DNA of 46,434 bases from an uncultured beta proteobacterium (GCA_903845935.1 CAIMZI010000108.1:1-46434), one strand, 5' to 3'; positions 34,221-43,375 are shown, counted from the first letter of the stretch. A program made the numbers and translations. The notes: generated from the sequence alone by a model not told the origin.

Positions 34221-35131
34221 TTTGCATTCCTCTGCAGCCAGCGCGCGGCACCGGCTGCGTCCCTGAAATCCCCCAGCGAACGCGACGGTATGCCAGCATG
34301 GCGCTGGTTCCACATTCTGGAGAGCGTGGTACCGGCTCCGATTTCCATGACACAGGCCACACCCTGCTCGGCCAGCGTATCCATGCAAGCGGCCCATTGC
34401 ACGGTGGATGCAATCTGGGCGCTGAGTGCGGCGCGCAGCGCTTTCGGATCGCGGCTGCTGGCGCCTGTGGCATTCAAAGCCAGGACTGCATGCGGCCGCT
34501 CACAAGGCATGGATTCCAGATGCGCCGCAAAGCCAAGCGCTGCGCTGGCCATCCAGCGTGAGTGCGAGGCCACGCGCACCTCCAGCAATTTGCACAGGGC
34601 GCCCTTGACGCTCAATGCTTCGGCGCTCAGAGTGAGGGCGGCTACCTCTCCCGCATAAATGCCCTGATCAGCTCCCAACTCGATCGCACATTCAAGCGCC
34701 GGATGCACCTGCAGTACCTGAGCCACTGTCAGGCCGGAGACCGACAACAACCCCGTGTCCAGGCCGGCAACGGCGTCATCCATCAGCGCCGCACGTTGCA
34801 CTGACAGCGCGATGGCGGTCTGCTCAGAAATGACGCCAGCACAGGCAAAGGCCGGCAACTCACCGACGCTGTAACCGGAGATAGCACTTGGCCGTTCATC
34901 CAGACATGCGGCAAGAGCGGCCCAGGCTGCCAGCGCCGTGCCCGTAATCAGCGGCTGCGCAAAGGCATTGCGGCTGCGTTGAGCCACGTCTTCCAGGCCT
35001 GCACGCCAGTCGCTGCCGATAACTTGGGCCATGGCATCCAAGGCAGGCTGGCTGGCTGGCTCGGACTCCAACCAGGGCAGCATGCCAGGGGCTTGGGTGC
35101 CCTGGCCTGAAAACAAGACGGCATAGCTCAT
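34217..35131 (-). CDS. mdcH: Malonate decarboxylase malonyl-CoA:ACP transacylase, epsilon subunit
   Basis: 304 residues. FabD-like fold: SGQGTQAPGM oxyanion loop, nucleophile Ser in GYSVGELPAFA, and catalytic His in VASHSRWM. It primes the MdcC acyl carrier protein by moving malonyl from malonyl-CoA. ATG 35131 overlaps the mdcB stop as ATGA; codons upstream of it (MLAAGNAGHAGH...) come from the 9-bp tandem repeat read in another frame and are not part of the protein. Last gene of the mdc operon. Confidence 0.93.
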   Translation of the reverse strand: MSYAVLFSGQGTQAPGMLPWLESEPASQPALDAMAQVIGSDWRAGLEDVAQRSRNAFAQPLITGTALAAWAALAACLDERPSAISGYSVGELPAFACAGVISEQTAIALSVQRAALMDDAVAGLDTGLLSVSGLTVAQVLQVHPALECAIELGADQGIYAGEVAALTLSAEALSVKGALCKLLEVRVASHSRWMASAALGFAAHLESMPCERPHAVLALNATGASSRDPKALRAALSAQIASTVQWAACMDTLAEQGVACVMEIGAGTTLSRMWNQRHAGIPSRSLGDFRDAAGAARWLQRNAN

Positions 35132-36072
35132 GCTGCCACCAAGCCAGCCCCTTCGCAAGTCTGCGCCGCCCGCATGTCCCGCATGTCCCGCATGTCCCGC
35201 ATGTCCTGCATTTCCTGCAGCCAGCACGCCGCAGCCAGCACGTCGGCCGCGCCACCGGGTGACAAACGGCGAGCCACAAACTCCGCATGGATGGTGCGGG
35301 CCTGCTGCAGCCAGTCGGGCTGCGCCACACCGCCCGCATCGAGAAAATTTTGGGCCGAGGTCTTCACAAACTGCACGCCCTCCCAGCCGCCGCGGTGCGC
35401 GGTGTTGGTGTCGTCCAACACAGCCATGGTGGCAAAGAAGGCCTGCACCCTTGAAGCACGCGGCGCATGGCCCGCTTGGAGCGTGGCCTGCAAAGCAGGC
35501 AGGGTGACCTCAAACAGCGTGGGGAAACCCAATGCCGCTTCTTCGCCCGCGCTGCGCATGCCAAACTGCCGGGCGGCACGTTGGCCGTTGGACACGGGTG
35601 CGACCTGCGCAGCAGACTCGGCACGCCAGCGCAATGCCGATCCCCACGATCCCATCAGGCAGTCGCGCAGGCTTTGCGCGCTCAGCGCATCGTCCTTCGC
35701 CGCCAGACGTCCAGCCGCAGCGCACAGCAGGCCCAGCAGGAAAACGGCGCCGCGGTGCGTATTGACGCCACCGGTGGCGCCCAGCATGCGATCCTCGGCA
35801 CCCATGCCCAGTGCCTGCAGGAATTCAAATGGATGGGCCAATGCACCGGCCCGCGCCATATGGCCGAAATAATGGCGCAGCGAAAAAAGGCTTTTGACAA
35901 AGGTGGAGGCGCTCATGTCGTTGTGGCTGCCGTTGTCGCGCAAGGACACCAGACCGGGCTTGGGCTCCAGCACCAGCTCGGCATAGAGGGCCCGCACGGC
36001 GCAGCGGGCGATGCGCTGCAGCTTGGAGTCCAGAGCAATCAGGTGGGGCTGCACCATGCCGTCAGCAGGCAT
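35128..36072 (-). CDS. mdcB: Triphosphoribosyl-dephospho-CoA synthase
   Basis: 314 residues from ATG 36072, chosen because a perfect AGGAGG (36082-36087) lies 9 bases upstream on the minus strand; ATG 36057 is a weaker alternative. CitG-like family hallmarks are LVLEPKPGLVSLRDNGSHND, THRGAVFLLGLL and DTNTAHRGGWEG. It makes the prosthetic-group precursor 2'-(5''-triphosphoribosyl)-3'-dephospho-CoA. The C-terminus contains a QDMRDMRDMRDMR repeat from a 9-bp tandem array (35172-35216). It overlaps mdcG by 11 bases and mdcH by ATGA. Confidence 0.93.
   Translation of the reverse strand: MPADGMVQPHLIALDSKLQRIARCAVRALYAELVLEPKPGLVSLRDNGSHNDMSASTFVKSLFSLRHYFGHMARAGALAHPFEFLQALGMGAEDRMLGATGGVNTHRGAVFLLGLLCAAAGRLAAKDDALSAQSLRDCLMGSWGSALRWRAESAAQVAPVSNGQRAARQFGMRSAGEEAALGFPTLFEVTLPALQATLQAGHAPRASRVQAFFATMAVLDDTNTAHRGGWEGVQFVKTSAQNFLDAGGVAQPDWLQQARTIHAEFVARRLSPGGAADVLAAACWLQEMQDMRDMRDMRDMRAAQTCEGAGLVAA
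35172..35216. repeat. 9-bp tandem repeat inside the mdcB 3' end
   Basis: Three perfect copies of GCATGTCCC (35172-35198) plus two degraded copies (GCATGTCCT, GCATTTCCT). Read in mdcB on the minus strand they give Met-Arg-Asp repeats. Unit length is a multiple of three, so gain or loss of a unit keeps the frame. Confidence 0.9.
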
Positions 36073-36778
36073 GGGCGGCATCCTCCTGACGTGCTGCAAC
36101 ACAGGCCACTGGCACCGGCGCTGCCGCACGAAAGCGAGAGCGCAATGCCGCCATGCCCAACAGTTGCACACCGCTGCGGTGCTTGACCAGCACCTGCTCC
36201 ACCTTGCCCCCAATCAGTTGCGCGTACTCGCGCCAAGCCACCGCCCAACCACCGGGGAATACCAGTTCGCCATCCACCCGGCAGGCCAGTTGCAGCCCCT
36301 TCAACAGCCAGACCAGTTGACCCGCAGTATCCAGATTGCTCACATGGACCAGCAAATCCAGGTCCGAGCCAAGGCGCACACAGGGCAGAGCGCTCAAGCG
36401 CTGCCAGCCGTAGGAGCCATAAACCTGCACAGGCACTTTCAAGGCATCGGTGTGCAACAGCAAGGCTTGCACCTGCTGTGCATCCTCGGGCGTCAGGGCC
36501 AGACTGCGCAACAGCGGGAAGTTGCCCAATCGCGCAATGGCCTTAATTGGCAGCTCCAGCGCCAGCTTTCGGCGTTCCCATTGCAGGGGTGCGGGCAGGC
36601 CCAGGCTGATCGTTGTTGAACTGTCGGCCACGCGCTGGCGGCACACCACCAACGGCAGCTGCTGCATGTGCCAATGTTGCAGAACGCTATGAGCCTGGGC
36701 ATCCCAGTCGCGCTCGAGCAGCGCTTGCCAAGCCGTCTCACACAGCCACACCAGCTGGTTGCGTTGGGGCACCGTCAT
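36062..36778 (-). CDS. mdcG: Phosphoribosyl-dephospho-CoA transferase (holo-ACP synthase) MdcG
   Basis: 238 residues. A nucleotidyltransferase fold with the metal-binding pattern RLGSDLDLLVHV; ends PVPVACVAARQEDAAHAC. It attaches the MdcB product to the Ser of MdcC. ATG 36778 (MTVPQRNQ) starts 14 bases after mdcE; the open frame upstream overlaps mdcE. Slightly longer than the ~205-residue enzymes of Klebsiella/Pseudomonas. Confidence 0.9.
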   Translation of the reverse strand: MTVPQRNQLVWLCETAWQALLERDWDAQAHSVLQHWHMQQLPLVVCRQRVADSSTTISLGLPAPLQWERRKLALELPIKAIARLGNFPLLRSLALTPEDAQQVQALLLHTDALKVPVQVYGSYGWQRLSALPCVRLGSDLDLLVHVSNLDTAGQLVWLLKGLQLACRVDGELVFPGGWAVAWREYAQLIGGKVEQVLVKHRSGVQLLGMAALRSRFRAAAPVPVACVAARQEDAAHAC

Positions 36779-36792
36779 TCGGGGCAACCGCT

Positions 36793-37500
36793 TCAAGCGG
36801 CCAGCACGCGCTGAGTTACTGCGTTGGAGAGCTTGCGTCCGCCACGCTCTGCACCCAGGACCGCACGCTGGTCGGTGATGTTGCCGTCGGCAAGTGCAGC
36901 AAGCAAACCGGACTGCAAATCGCCGCGCCACAGCGACGCAATGCCGCCCATGGCCACATAGTTTTCCACACCCGGTGCAAACACCGGATTGGACAGCGAC
37001 AGGGCTTCAAGTACGTCCTCACTGATCTTGGTGACTCGGCTCATGGCCGGCAGGCGCATCACGCGGATCTCGGCCTCGGGCAGCGCGTGGCAGGTATCTG
37101 CCATCAGGCCCGAGGTAATGAAGCCGCCGGACAGGGCCTGGTCATACACCAGGGCAATCACACGGTGACCGCTGCGCCGCGCCAGATCCACGCAGCAGCC
37201 CATGTGCGCCATGTAGCGGTTGATGCACAGCAGCTCGTCGCGGTGCCGCAAGCGCTGGCCCTGGGTGTCCACCAGCAGCAGGATGGCTCGGCCCGGATGC
37301 TTTTGCACCGTGTCGAGAATCACCTTCGCCTGCGCCAGTGCCGTCTCAACACCGATGGGGGCATGGTCGGTAGTGCCAACCACGGCCAGGATCTGCCCTT
37401 GTTGCCCTGGTAATTGCGCCGTGCCGCTGAGCACATCGCCCTTGCGTTCAATCGTGTGGGCATCGCCAAATAGCGACTGCACCAATGTTTGCCAATTCAT
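36793..37500 (-). CDS. mdcE: Malonate decarboxylase gamma subunit
   Basis: 235 residues, carboxyltransferase (crotonase-like) subunit. Recognisable blocks are GQQGQILAVVGTTDHAPIGV, RAILLLVDTQGQRLRHRDE, YDQALSGGFITSGLMADTC and VMRLPAMSRVTKI. It forms the decarboxylase with MdcD, removing CO2 from malonyl-S-ACP. ATG 37500 overlaps the mdcD stop (ATGA). Confidence 0.95.
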   Translation of the reverse strand: MNWQTLVQSLFGDAHTIERKGDVLSGTAQLPGQQGQILAVVGTTDHAPIGVETALAQAKVILDTVQKHPGRAILLLVDTQGQRLRHRDELLCINRYMAHMGCCVDLARRSGHRVIALVYDQALSGGFITSGLMADTCHALPEAEIRVMRLPAMSRVTKISEDVLEALSLSNPVFAPGVENYVAMGGIASLWRGDLQSGLLAALADGNITDQRAVLGAERGGRKLSNAVTQRVLAA

Positions 37501-38384
37501 GCTGCCTCCATGGCGTTGTCACTCAACAGGTTCTGCATTTGGTCTGACTCCATATCCGTCACCTGCTCGGCATGCTCCACGCCGAGGCGCTGCCAAATCT
37601 CGAGCGCGTCGTGACAATCACCAAAGCATTCAATGCGCTTGGCAAGCATGGCGTGCTCTGCCAACAGGCCTTCCAGCGTCAGCGCTTTGCTGTCACCCAA
37701 GAGCGCGGCGGCAGCGGCGCGGAAGGCGCCCATATCATCCTCTACAAGGCGGTCGCAATCGCCCATCAGGAATCGGTGCTTGCCGCCGGTGGTGCGCCAG
37801 ACCAGGGAGCGGTCGCGCGAGTCATACTCTTCCACGCCGTGCGAGGACTCGATCACCTCGGGGCCGGACATGGACATGCGGGCGGCGTCGCTCATCACGA
37901 TGTGGTCGGCACAGCGAGCAATCAGGCCCATACCGCCAAAGCAACCATTGGCGCCGCCAATCAGCATCACCACCGGGATACCAGCGGCGCGCACGTCTAG
38001 CAGGGCGCGCATCACTTCGGACACCGCGATCAGCCCGGCATTGGCCTCATGCAGGCGCACTCCACCGGACTCTGCCAGGACCAGCACGGCGGCCGGTCGC
38101 GTGCTAACTGCGCGGCGCAAAATGCCGACCAGCTTGGCACCATGCACCTCGCCGACACCGCCACCCATGAATTCGCCCTCTTGTGCGGCGATCAACACCT
38201 TACTTCCCCACAGAGTGCCGTTGCCAATCACCACGCCATCGTCAAACGAAAACGGCACGCCCAATTGCGCCAGATGCGGACTGACCACGCGCTCGGCGGG
38301 ACCCAGAATTTCGGTGAATGAACCAGCATCCAGCAGATGCGCAACACGCTCGCGAGCACTTAGTTCAGAAAAGCTCAGCTTCAT
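37497..38384 (-). CDS. mdcD: Malonate decarboxylase beta subunit
   Basis: 295 residues, carboxyltransferase-fold beta subunit. Recognisable blocks are FSELSARERVAHLLDAGSF, GEFMGGGVGEVHGAKLVG, VLVLAESGGVRLHEANAGLI, GGANGCFGGMGL and MSGPEVIESSHGVEEYDSRD. It forms the catalytic core with MdcE. ATG 38384 overlaps the mdcC stop; the long open frame upstream runs through mdcC and was dropped. Confidence 0.95.
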   Translation of the reverse strand: MKLSFSELSARERVAHLLDAGSFTEILGPAERVVSPHLAQLGVPFSFDDGVVIGNGTLWGSKVLIAAQEGEFMGGGVGEVHGAKLVGILRRAVSTRPAAVLVLAESGGVRLHEANAGLIAVSEVMRALLDVRAAGIPVVMLIGGANGCFGGMGLIARCADHIVMSDAARMSMSGPEVIESSHGVEEYDSRDRSLVWRTTGGKHRFLMGDCDRLVEDDMGAFRAAAAALLGDSKALTLEGLLAEHAMLAKRIECFGDCHDALEIWQRLGVEHAEQVTDMESDQMQNLLSDNAMEAA

Positions 38385-38704
38385 AAAGCAGGCCCTGCAG
38401 TAAATGAGAGGGACGCAGCCGCCTGGTCCAGCCGCAGGCTGACCACGGCCGGTGTGGCCCCCATGTCGTTGATGGAAATAGCCACACCCGCGAGCTGGTG
38501 CTGCGAGTGAAAATTCTGCGCAACCGCCTCCCAGATGGGGCCGAAGCCGCGTGCCGAGGTGGTAATGGAAATGGTGCAATGGGCCGGGTCTGCGCCCGGC
38601 TCCATCAGCACTTCCAGGTTGCCCGATCCAACGACGCCCACCAAAATCGCCTTAAAGTTTTGCGGCGCATGCTCACCCGCAAAGTCAAATTTCAAATGTT
38701 CCAT
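38381..38704 (-). CDS. mdcC: Malonate decarboxylase acyl carrier protein, delta subunit
   Basis: 107 residues. The prosthetic-group Ser lies in VVGSGNLEVL, as in Klebsiella MdcC. The rest (MEHLKFDF, EPGADPAHCTISITTSARGF, IWEAVAQNF) fits the CitD-like ACP fold. ATG 38704 is chosen; the open frame before it overlaps nothing useful and lacks a site. mdcA ends 14 bases upstream. Confidence 0.95.
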   Translation of the reverse strand: MEHLKFDFAGEHAPQNFKAILVGVVGSGNLEVLMEPGADPAHCTISITTSARGFGPIWEAVAQNFHSQHQLAGVAISINDMGATPAVVSLRLDQAAASLSFTAGPAL

Positions 38705-38718
38705 AAGTCTGTTGCGCC

Positions 38719-40404
38719 TTACCAATTGCGAAAACGTTTGGGCGGGTTGTACAGCCCACCGGAGGCCCGCACCAGGTCGCGCATATTTCGCGCGGCCAAC
38801 AAACTGCGTGTGGCCTGGCGCTTGTCTATGCCGAGGTCTTCAGCGCGACGGATGATGCCGCGGTCGCGCAGGTTTTCCACCATGCGCTTATCGCGTGCCA
38901 GGCCCACCGGCGTGTAACCCGCAACGCCGCGAATCGCCTGTTCGCGCTCCTCATCGGTGCGGCACAGCAGCAGATTGGCAATGCCTTCCTCGGTCAGGAT
39001 GTGGGTGACGTCGTCGCCGTAAATCATCACGGGCGGAATCTCCATCTTGGCCTGCTCGGCCAGCTTCCAGGCGTCCAGGGTTTCGACAAAGGCCGGCTGC
39101 ATGTGCTCGCGGAAGGTCTCCACGATTTGCACCACCAATTTTTGGCCGCGCGGCATGGCGTGTACGCCACCCCTGCCTTGGCGCGCCTGTGCTCCGGCCT
39201 TCAGCCAGGCGGGCGAGGCGTGGCGTCGGCCCCGGGCGTCGGCCCCCATATTCGGTGCGCCGCCAAACCCGGCAATGCGCCCGGCGGTGGCGGTGGAGCT
39301 GTGGCCGTTCAGGTCGATCTGCAACGTGCTGCCTATGAACATGTCGCAGGCGTAATGGCCTGCCGCCTGACTCATGGCGCGGTTGCTTCGCAGGCTGCCG
39401 TCGGCACCGGTAAAAAACACATCGGAGCGCGCACTCACGTAATTCTCCATGCCCAACTCGGAGCCAAAGGAATGGATCGACTGCACCCAACCGGCCTCGA
39501 TAGCGGGGATCAGCGCCGGGTGCGGGTTCAGCGCCCAATGCTGGCAAATCTTGCCCTTCAGACCCAGCGATTCGGCATAGGTGGGCAGCAACAGCTCAAT
39601 GGCCGCCGTGTCAAAACCGATGCCGTGGTTCAGGCGCTGCACGCCGTATTCGGCATATAGGCCCTTGATGGCCATCATCGCCATCAGCACCTGGATCTCG
39701 GAAATCTGCGCCGGGTCGCGCGTGAACAGCGGCTCAATCACATTGGGCTTGGGTGCCAGGATGACAAAGTTGACCCAGTCGCCGGGAATGTCCACGCGCG
39801 GCAAGTGGTCCAGCATCTCGTTGACCTGGGCGATGACGATACCGCCCTTAAAGGCCGTGGCCTCGACGATGGCAGGGGTATCTTCGGTGTTGGGGCCGGT
39901 AAAGAGGTTGCCCTGCGCATCCGCCGCCTGCGCGCAGACCAGGGAGATGCGCGGCGTCAGGTCGACAAAGTAGCGGGCGAACAGCTCCAGGTAGGTGTGG
40001 ATGGCGCCTATCTGTATGCGTCCGGCAGACACCATCTTGGCCAGGCGTGCGCTCTGCGGGCCGGAGAAAGAGAAGTCCAGTTTGCTGGCGATGCCGTTCT
40101 CGAACAGATCCAGGTGTTCGGGCAGGGCCAGCACCGACTGCACCATATGCAAGTCATGCACCTGGGCCGGATCAAGTTGCGTCAGGGCCCGGGCCAGAAA
40201 ATCGGCCTGCTTCTGGTTGTTGCCTTCCAAGCAGACCCGGTCGCCGCACTCCAGCACGGCAGTCAGCAGCTTGACCGTGTCGTCTGCCGCCACCTGCTTG
40301 CCGCGCAGCCCTATTTCCGATTTCCCCAAGGCCTCGGCGGCACGCGCCAGGCGACGCGCACGACTTTGCGCCTGGGTGTTCCAGATACGGTCTGGGGCCA
40401 TCAT
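38719..40404 (-). CDS. mdcA: Malonate decarboxylase alpha subunit (acetyl-S-ACP:malonate transferase)
   Basis: 561 residues, normal length, CoA-transferase-like. Blocks: RLARAAEALGKSEIGL, CLEGNNQKQADFLA, LPTYAESLGLKGKICQHWAL, NMGADARGRRHASPAWL and GIANLLLCRTDEEREQAIRG. It exchanges acetyl for malonyl on the ACP. ATG 40404 overlaps the upstream TRAP permease stop as ATGA; the 891-codon open frame continuing to 41394 is a shadow of that permease in another frame. Confidence 0.96.
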   Translation of the reverse strand: MMAPDRIWNTQAQSRARRLARAAEALGKSEIGLRGKQVAADDTVKLLTAVLECGDRVCLEGNNQKQADFLARALTQLDPAQVHDLHMVQSVLALPEHLDLFENGIASKLDFSFSGPQSARLAKMVSAGRIQIGAIHTYLELFARYFVDLTPRISLVCAQAADAQGNLFTGPNTEDTPAIVEATAFKGGIVIAQVNEMLDHLPRVDIPGDWVNFVILAPKPNVIEPLFTRDPAQISEIQVLMAMMAIKGLYAEYGVQRLNHGIGFDTAAIELLLPTYAESLGLKGKICQHWALNPHPALIPAIEAGWVQSIHSFGSELGMENYVSARSDVFFTGADGSLRSNRAMSQAAGHYACDMFIGSTLQIDLNGHSSTATAGRIAGFGGAPNMGADARGRRHASPAWLKAGAQARQGRGGVHAMPRGQKLVVQIVETFREHMQPAFVETLDAWKLAEQAKMEIPPVMIYGDDVTHILTEEGIANLLLCRTDEEREQAIRGVAGYTPVGLARDKRMVENLRDRGIIRRAEDLGIDKRQATRSLLAARNMRDLVRASGGLYNPPKRFRNW

Positions 40405-41750
40405 TTGACCCCCATCACCATGTTCGGCAGGCCGGTGGCAATGCCGGGAAAGGCGCAAAGCAGGAACACGGCCAGGAACATCAACGCCACGAAAGGCATG
40501 ACGCCCCAGATCACATCCTTCAAGGGAATGTCCGGTGCCACGTTCTTGATGACGAAGATGTTGAGGCCCACGGGTGGATGGATCAGGCCCATTTCCATCA
40601 CGATGGTCATCACCACGCCAAACCAGATCAGGTCGAAACCAGCAGCTTTCAGCGGCGGCAAGATGATGGGAGCGGTCATCAAGATGATGGATACCGGCGG
40701 CAGGAAAAAACCCAGCACGATGACCATCACCAGCACCACCGCCAGCAGCACCCACTTGGACAAGGCCATGCCAACAATCCACTGCGCCGCACCCTGGCTG
40801 ATGTGCAGATGACTCATGACATAGCTGTAGAGCAGCGACATACCAATGATCAGCATCAGCATGGTCGACTCTTTCAGCGTGGCACCCAGGATGGGCGCCA
40901 GGTCTTTCGGACGCCACAGGCCGTACACCACCGCGACCAGACCGAGGGCCAGCAAACCGCCAAGGCCGGCAGTTTCTGAAGGCGTGGCCAGGCCGCCGTA
41001 CAAGGCCACCATCACACCCAGCAGCAGGATCAAAAAGGGCAGCACCCGCGGCAGCATTTCCACCTTTTGCGCCAGCGTGAAATGTTCTTTTTCCAGGTAG
41101 GCCGACTTGGGGCCGCCGTTCTGGTAAATCACCAGTGCAGCCTTGTATTCCTGGCGCGCCTTCATCACCGCATAGCCGGCAAACAGGCTGACCATCAGGA
41201 TGCCGGGCCCAATGCCGGCCAGGAACAAGCGGCCTAGCGACTGCTCTGCCGCCACCGCGTACAGAATCATCACGACGGAGGGCGGCAGCAAAATTCCCAG
41301 CGTGCCACCGGCGGCGATGATGCCCGCCGCAAAGCCGGGCGAGTAACCGCGCCGGCGCATCTCGGGAATGCCGGCCGAGCCGATCGCCGAGCAAGTGGCT
41401 GGGCTGGAGCCCGCCATGGCGGCAAACAGCGCGCAGGCAAACACATTGGCAATGCCCAGACCGCCCGGCACCTTGTGCAACCAGGCGTGGATGGCGGAAT
41501 ACAAGTCCTTGCCGGCGCGCGAACGGCCAATGGCCGCGCCTTTCAGGATAAACAGCGGAATCGCCAACAAGGTGATGGAGGCCATCTCCTCATAGACGTT
41601 CTGTGCCACCGTGTCCAACGAGCTGGCCGGCATGAAGAAATACATAAAGGCGGCTGCCACCGTGCCCAGCGCAAAGGCGATGGGCATGCCGGAAAACATC
41701 ACCAGCAGCGTGGCTGCTCCATAGGAAAGGCCGATGCCGAGTTCGCTCAT
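40401..41750 (-). CDS. TRAP transporter large permease (DctM family), probable malonate
   Basis: 449 residues with about 12 hydrophobic segments. Family blocks are SGMPIAFALGTVAAAFMYFF, MAGSSPATCSAIGSAGIPEM, TLGILLPPSVVMILYAVAAE and HPPVGLNIFVIKNVAPDIPL. Ion-coupled translocator of the tripartite system. It is joined to dctQ and mdcA by ATGA overlaps, so the cargo is very probably malonate. It replaces the mdcLM/madLM carriers used in Acinetobacter and Pseudomonas. Confidence 0.93.
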   Translation of the reverse strand: MSELGIGLSYGAATLLVMFSGMPIAFALGTVAAAFMYFFMPASSLDTVAQNVYEEMASITLLAIPLFILKGAAIGRSRAGKDLYSAIHAWLHKVPGGLGIANVFACALFAAMAGSSPATCSAIGSAGIPEMRRRGYSPGFAAGIIAAGGTLGILLPPSVVMILYAVAAEQSLGRLFLAGIGPGILMVSLFAGYAVMKARQEYKAALVIYQNGGPKSAYLEKEHFTLAQKVEMLPRVLPFLILLLGVMVALYGGLATPSETAGLGGLLALGLVAVVYGLWRPKDLAPILGATLKESTMLMLIIGMSLLYSYVMSHLHISQGAAQWIVGMALSKWVLLAVVLVMVIVLGFFLPPVSIILMTAPIILPPLKAAGFDLIWFGVVMTIVMEMGLIHPPVGLNIFVIKNVAPDIPLKDVIWGVMPFVALMFLAVFLLCAFPGIATGLPNMVMGVK

Positions 41751-42316
41751 TTCTTTTCTTTCTGAACTTCACCGCCGGTGACGCGCACCAGGGTTTGCAA
41801 AAACAGTTGCAGGGTCAACACGCTCATGCCCACAGCCATCAGGGAATAGGGAATCCACAGGGGTGGTGCAAAGCTGCTGGAAGTGGTCTGGCCTTCGCTC
41901 CAGGCCTCATAAAACAGCGTCCACGACTTCCAGGTGAAGAAGCTGCAAAACAGCGTCGAGATGACGTCCACCAGAAACAAACGTGCCCGGTTCACAAATG
42001 GCGGCAGCAGGTTGGCAAAGGCCTCGATGCCCACATGGCCGCGCAGCGACTGCACATGGGCCGTGGTCATGAAGGTGGCGCCCACCAGCAGAAACACCGC
42101 CACCTCATCCTGCCAGTCGGTGGCACTTTTCAGAAAGTAGCGCGTCACCACAGAGTAGGTCAGCACACCAGACGCCCCCAGCAGCGCCACCATGGATATG
42201 CGCAACACCAGGGCGTTGAGCACATTCAGCCCCGTGGCTAAAGCGGCGACCACGGCATTTTTCGGGCGCATCGTACCCGGCGCCAGCGCGGGCTCGAGTT
42301 CGAAACCGTGGCTCAT
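41747..42316 (-). CDS. TRAP transporter small permease (DctQ family)
   Basis: 189 residues with four hydrophobic segments. Typical blocks are VVTRYFLKSATDWQDEVAVF and LRGHVGIEAFANLLPP. The N-terminal ~25 residues are a soluble extension. It bridges binding protein and large permease. ATGA overlaps with dctP and dctM. Confidence 0.92.
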   Translation of the reverse strand: MSHGFELEPALAPGTMRPKNAVVAALATGLNVLNALVLRISMVALLGASGVLTYSVVTRYFLKSATDWQDEVAVFLLVGATFMTTAHVQSLRGHVGIEAFANLLPPFVNRARLFLVDVISTLFCSFFTWKSWTLFYEAWSEGQTTSSSFAPPLWIPYSLMAVGMSVLTLQLFLQTLVRVTGGEVQKEKK

Positions 42317-43338
42317 AGCGTTTGCTCCGCCAGGGCCAGCAACTTGGCGCAGCCTTCATTCTTGGCGGCGTAATCTTTCCAGGCGGTCTGACGGGCGATG
42401 GCCTGCCATTTCTTGATGGACGCCTGACTCAGGTCCACCACCTTGGCACCGGCCTTCTCGTACACCTTGGCCACCTCCACGTCGTCCTTCTTTGCGGCGT
42501 CCATGGCGAACTTTTCCAGCTCGGCACCGACCGCCATGATCGCGTCGCGCTGCTCCTTAGGCAGGGCATCGAAAATCTGCTTGGACATCATCAGCGGCTC
42601 GAACATGAACCAGTAGGCACCGGTACGCCCGGTGGTCAGCGCCTTGGCAACTTCCTCCAGTCGGAAGGAGATAAACGATGTGCTGGAGGTCATGGCTGCG
42701 TCCATGGCGCCGGTTTGCATGGCGGCATAGATTTCGCTGGATGGCAGGCTGACCACGGCGGCACCGGCTTCCTTCAAAATCATGTCCACCTCGCGCGAAC
42801 CGCCTCGCACCTTCATGCCCTTGGCATCTTCCGGATCAACGATGGGTTTGCCGCGAGATGCCACACCGCCGGCCTGCCAGACCCAGCTGATCAGTTGGAT
42901 GCCCTTGGCCTGCAACACGCGGTCCAACTCCAGACCCACCGGCTTGTTCTTCCAGCCGTAAGCCTGCTCGTAGGACACTACCAGGCCGGGCATCAGACCG
43001 ATATTGACCTCGGGAACTTCGCCGCCAGCATAGGACAAGGGGATCAGCGCCAGATCCAAAGCGCCCTTGCGCATCGATGAGAACTGCGCATTGGTCTTCA
43101 TCAGCGATGAGCCGGGATAGATTTCGAATTTCAGCGCGCCCTTGGTACGCTTCTCTACCTCTAAAGCGAACTGGCGCACCAAGCGGTCGCGAAAGTCGCC
43201 GTCTTTGAGTGTGCCGCCAGGGAACTGGTGCGAAATCTTGAGCGTCGTGCTTTGGGCGAAGGCGCTAGTGGCCGTGCCAAGGGCGAGTGCGCCCAGGCTC
43301 AGGCTGGCAATGGATTGAAGTAGGTGTCTGCGCTGCAT
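42313..43338 (-). CDS. TRAP transporter solute-binding protein (DctP family)
   Basis: 341 residues. Signal peptide MQRRHLLQSIASLSLGALAL, cleaved near AFA-QS, then LKISHQFPGGT and the DctP core: FEIYPGSSLMKTNAQFSSMR, WQAGGVASRGKPIVDPEDAK, GMKVRGGSREVDMIL and SSEIYAAMQTGAMDAA. ATG 43338 with a GGAGAC site upstream; the 16 extra codons to 43386 reach into the promoter and were excluded. First gene of the malonate operon. Periplasmic capture of malonate is inferred from the operon. Confidence 0.94.
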   Translation of the reverse strand: MQRRHLLQSIASLSLGALALGTATSAFAQSTTLKISHQFPGGTLKDGDFRDRLVRQFALEVEKRTKGALKFEIYPGSSLMKTNAQFSSMRKGALDLALIPLSYAGGEVPEVNIGLMPGLVVSYEQAYGWKNKPVGLELDRVLQAKGIQLISWVWQAGGVASRGKPIVDPEDAKGMKVRGGSREVDMILKEAGAAVVSLPSSEIYAAMQTGAMDAAMTSSTSFISFRLEEVAKALTTGRTGAYWFMFEPLMMSKQIFDALPKEQRDAIMAVGAELEKFAMDAAKKDDVEVAKVYEKAGAKVVDLSQASIKKWQAIARQTAWKDYAAKNEGCAKLLALAEQTL

Positions 43339-43375
43339 GGTTTTGTCTCCTAGCAAAGTGAAAGTAAGCTCAAGC

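Noticed and set aside
35172..35216. CRISPR-like array
   Set aside because: Nine-base units without spacers inside a coding frame; a simple tandem repeat.
40405..41394. Long N-terminal extension of mdcA (open to 41394)
   Set aside because: It runs through the TRAP large permease in another frame; MdcA homology and normal length begin at ATG 40404.
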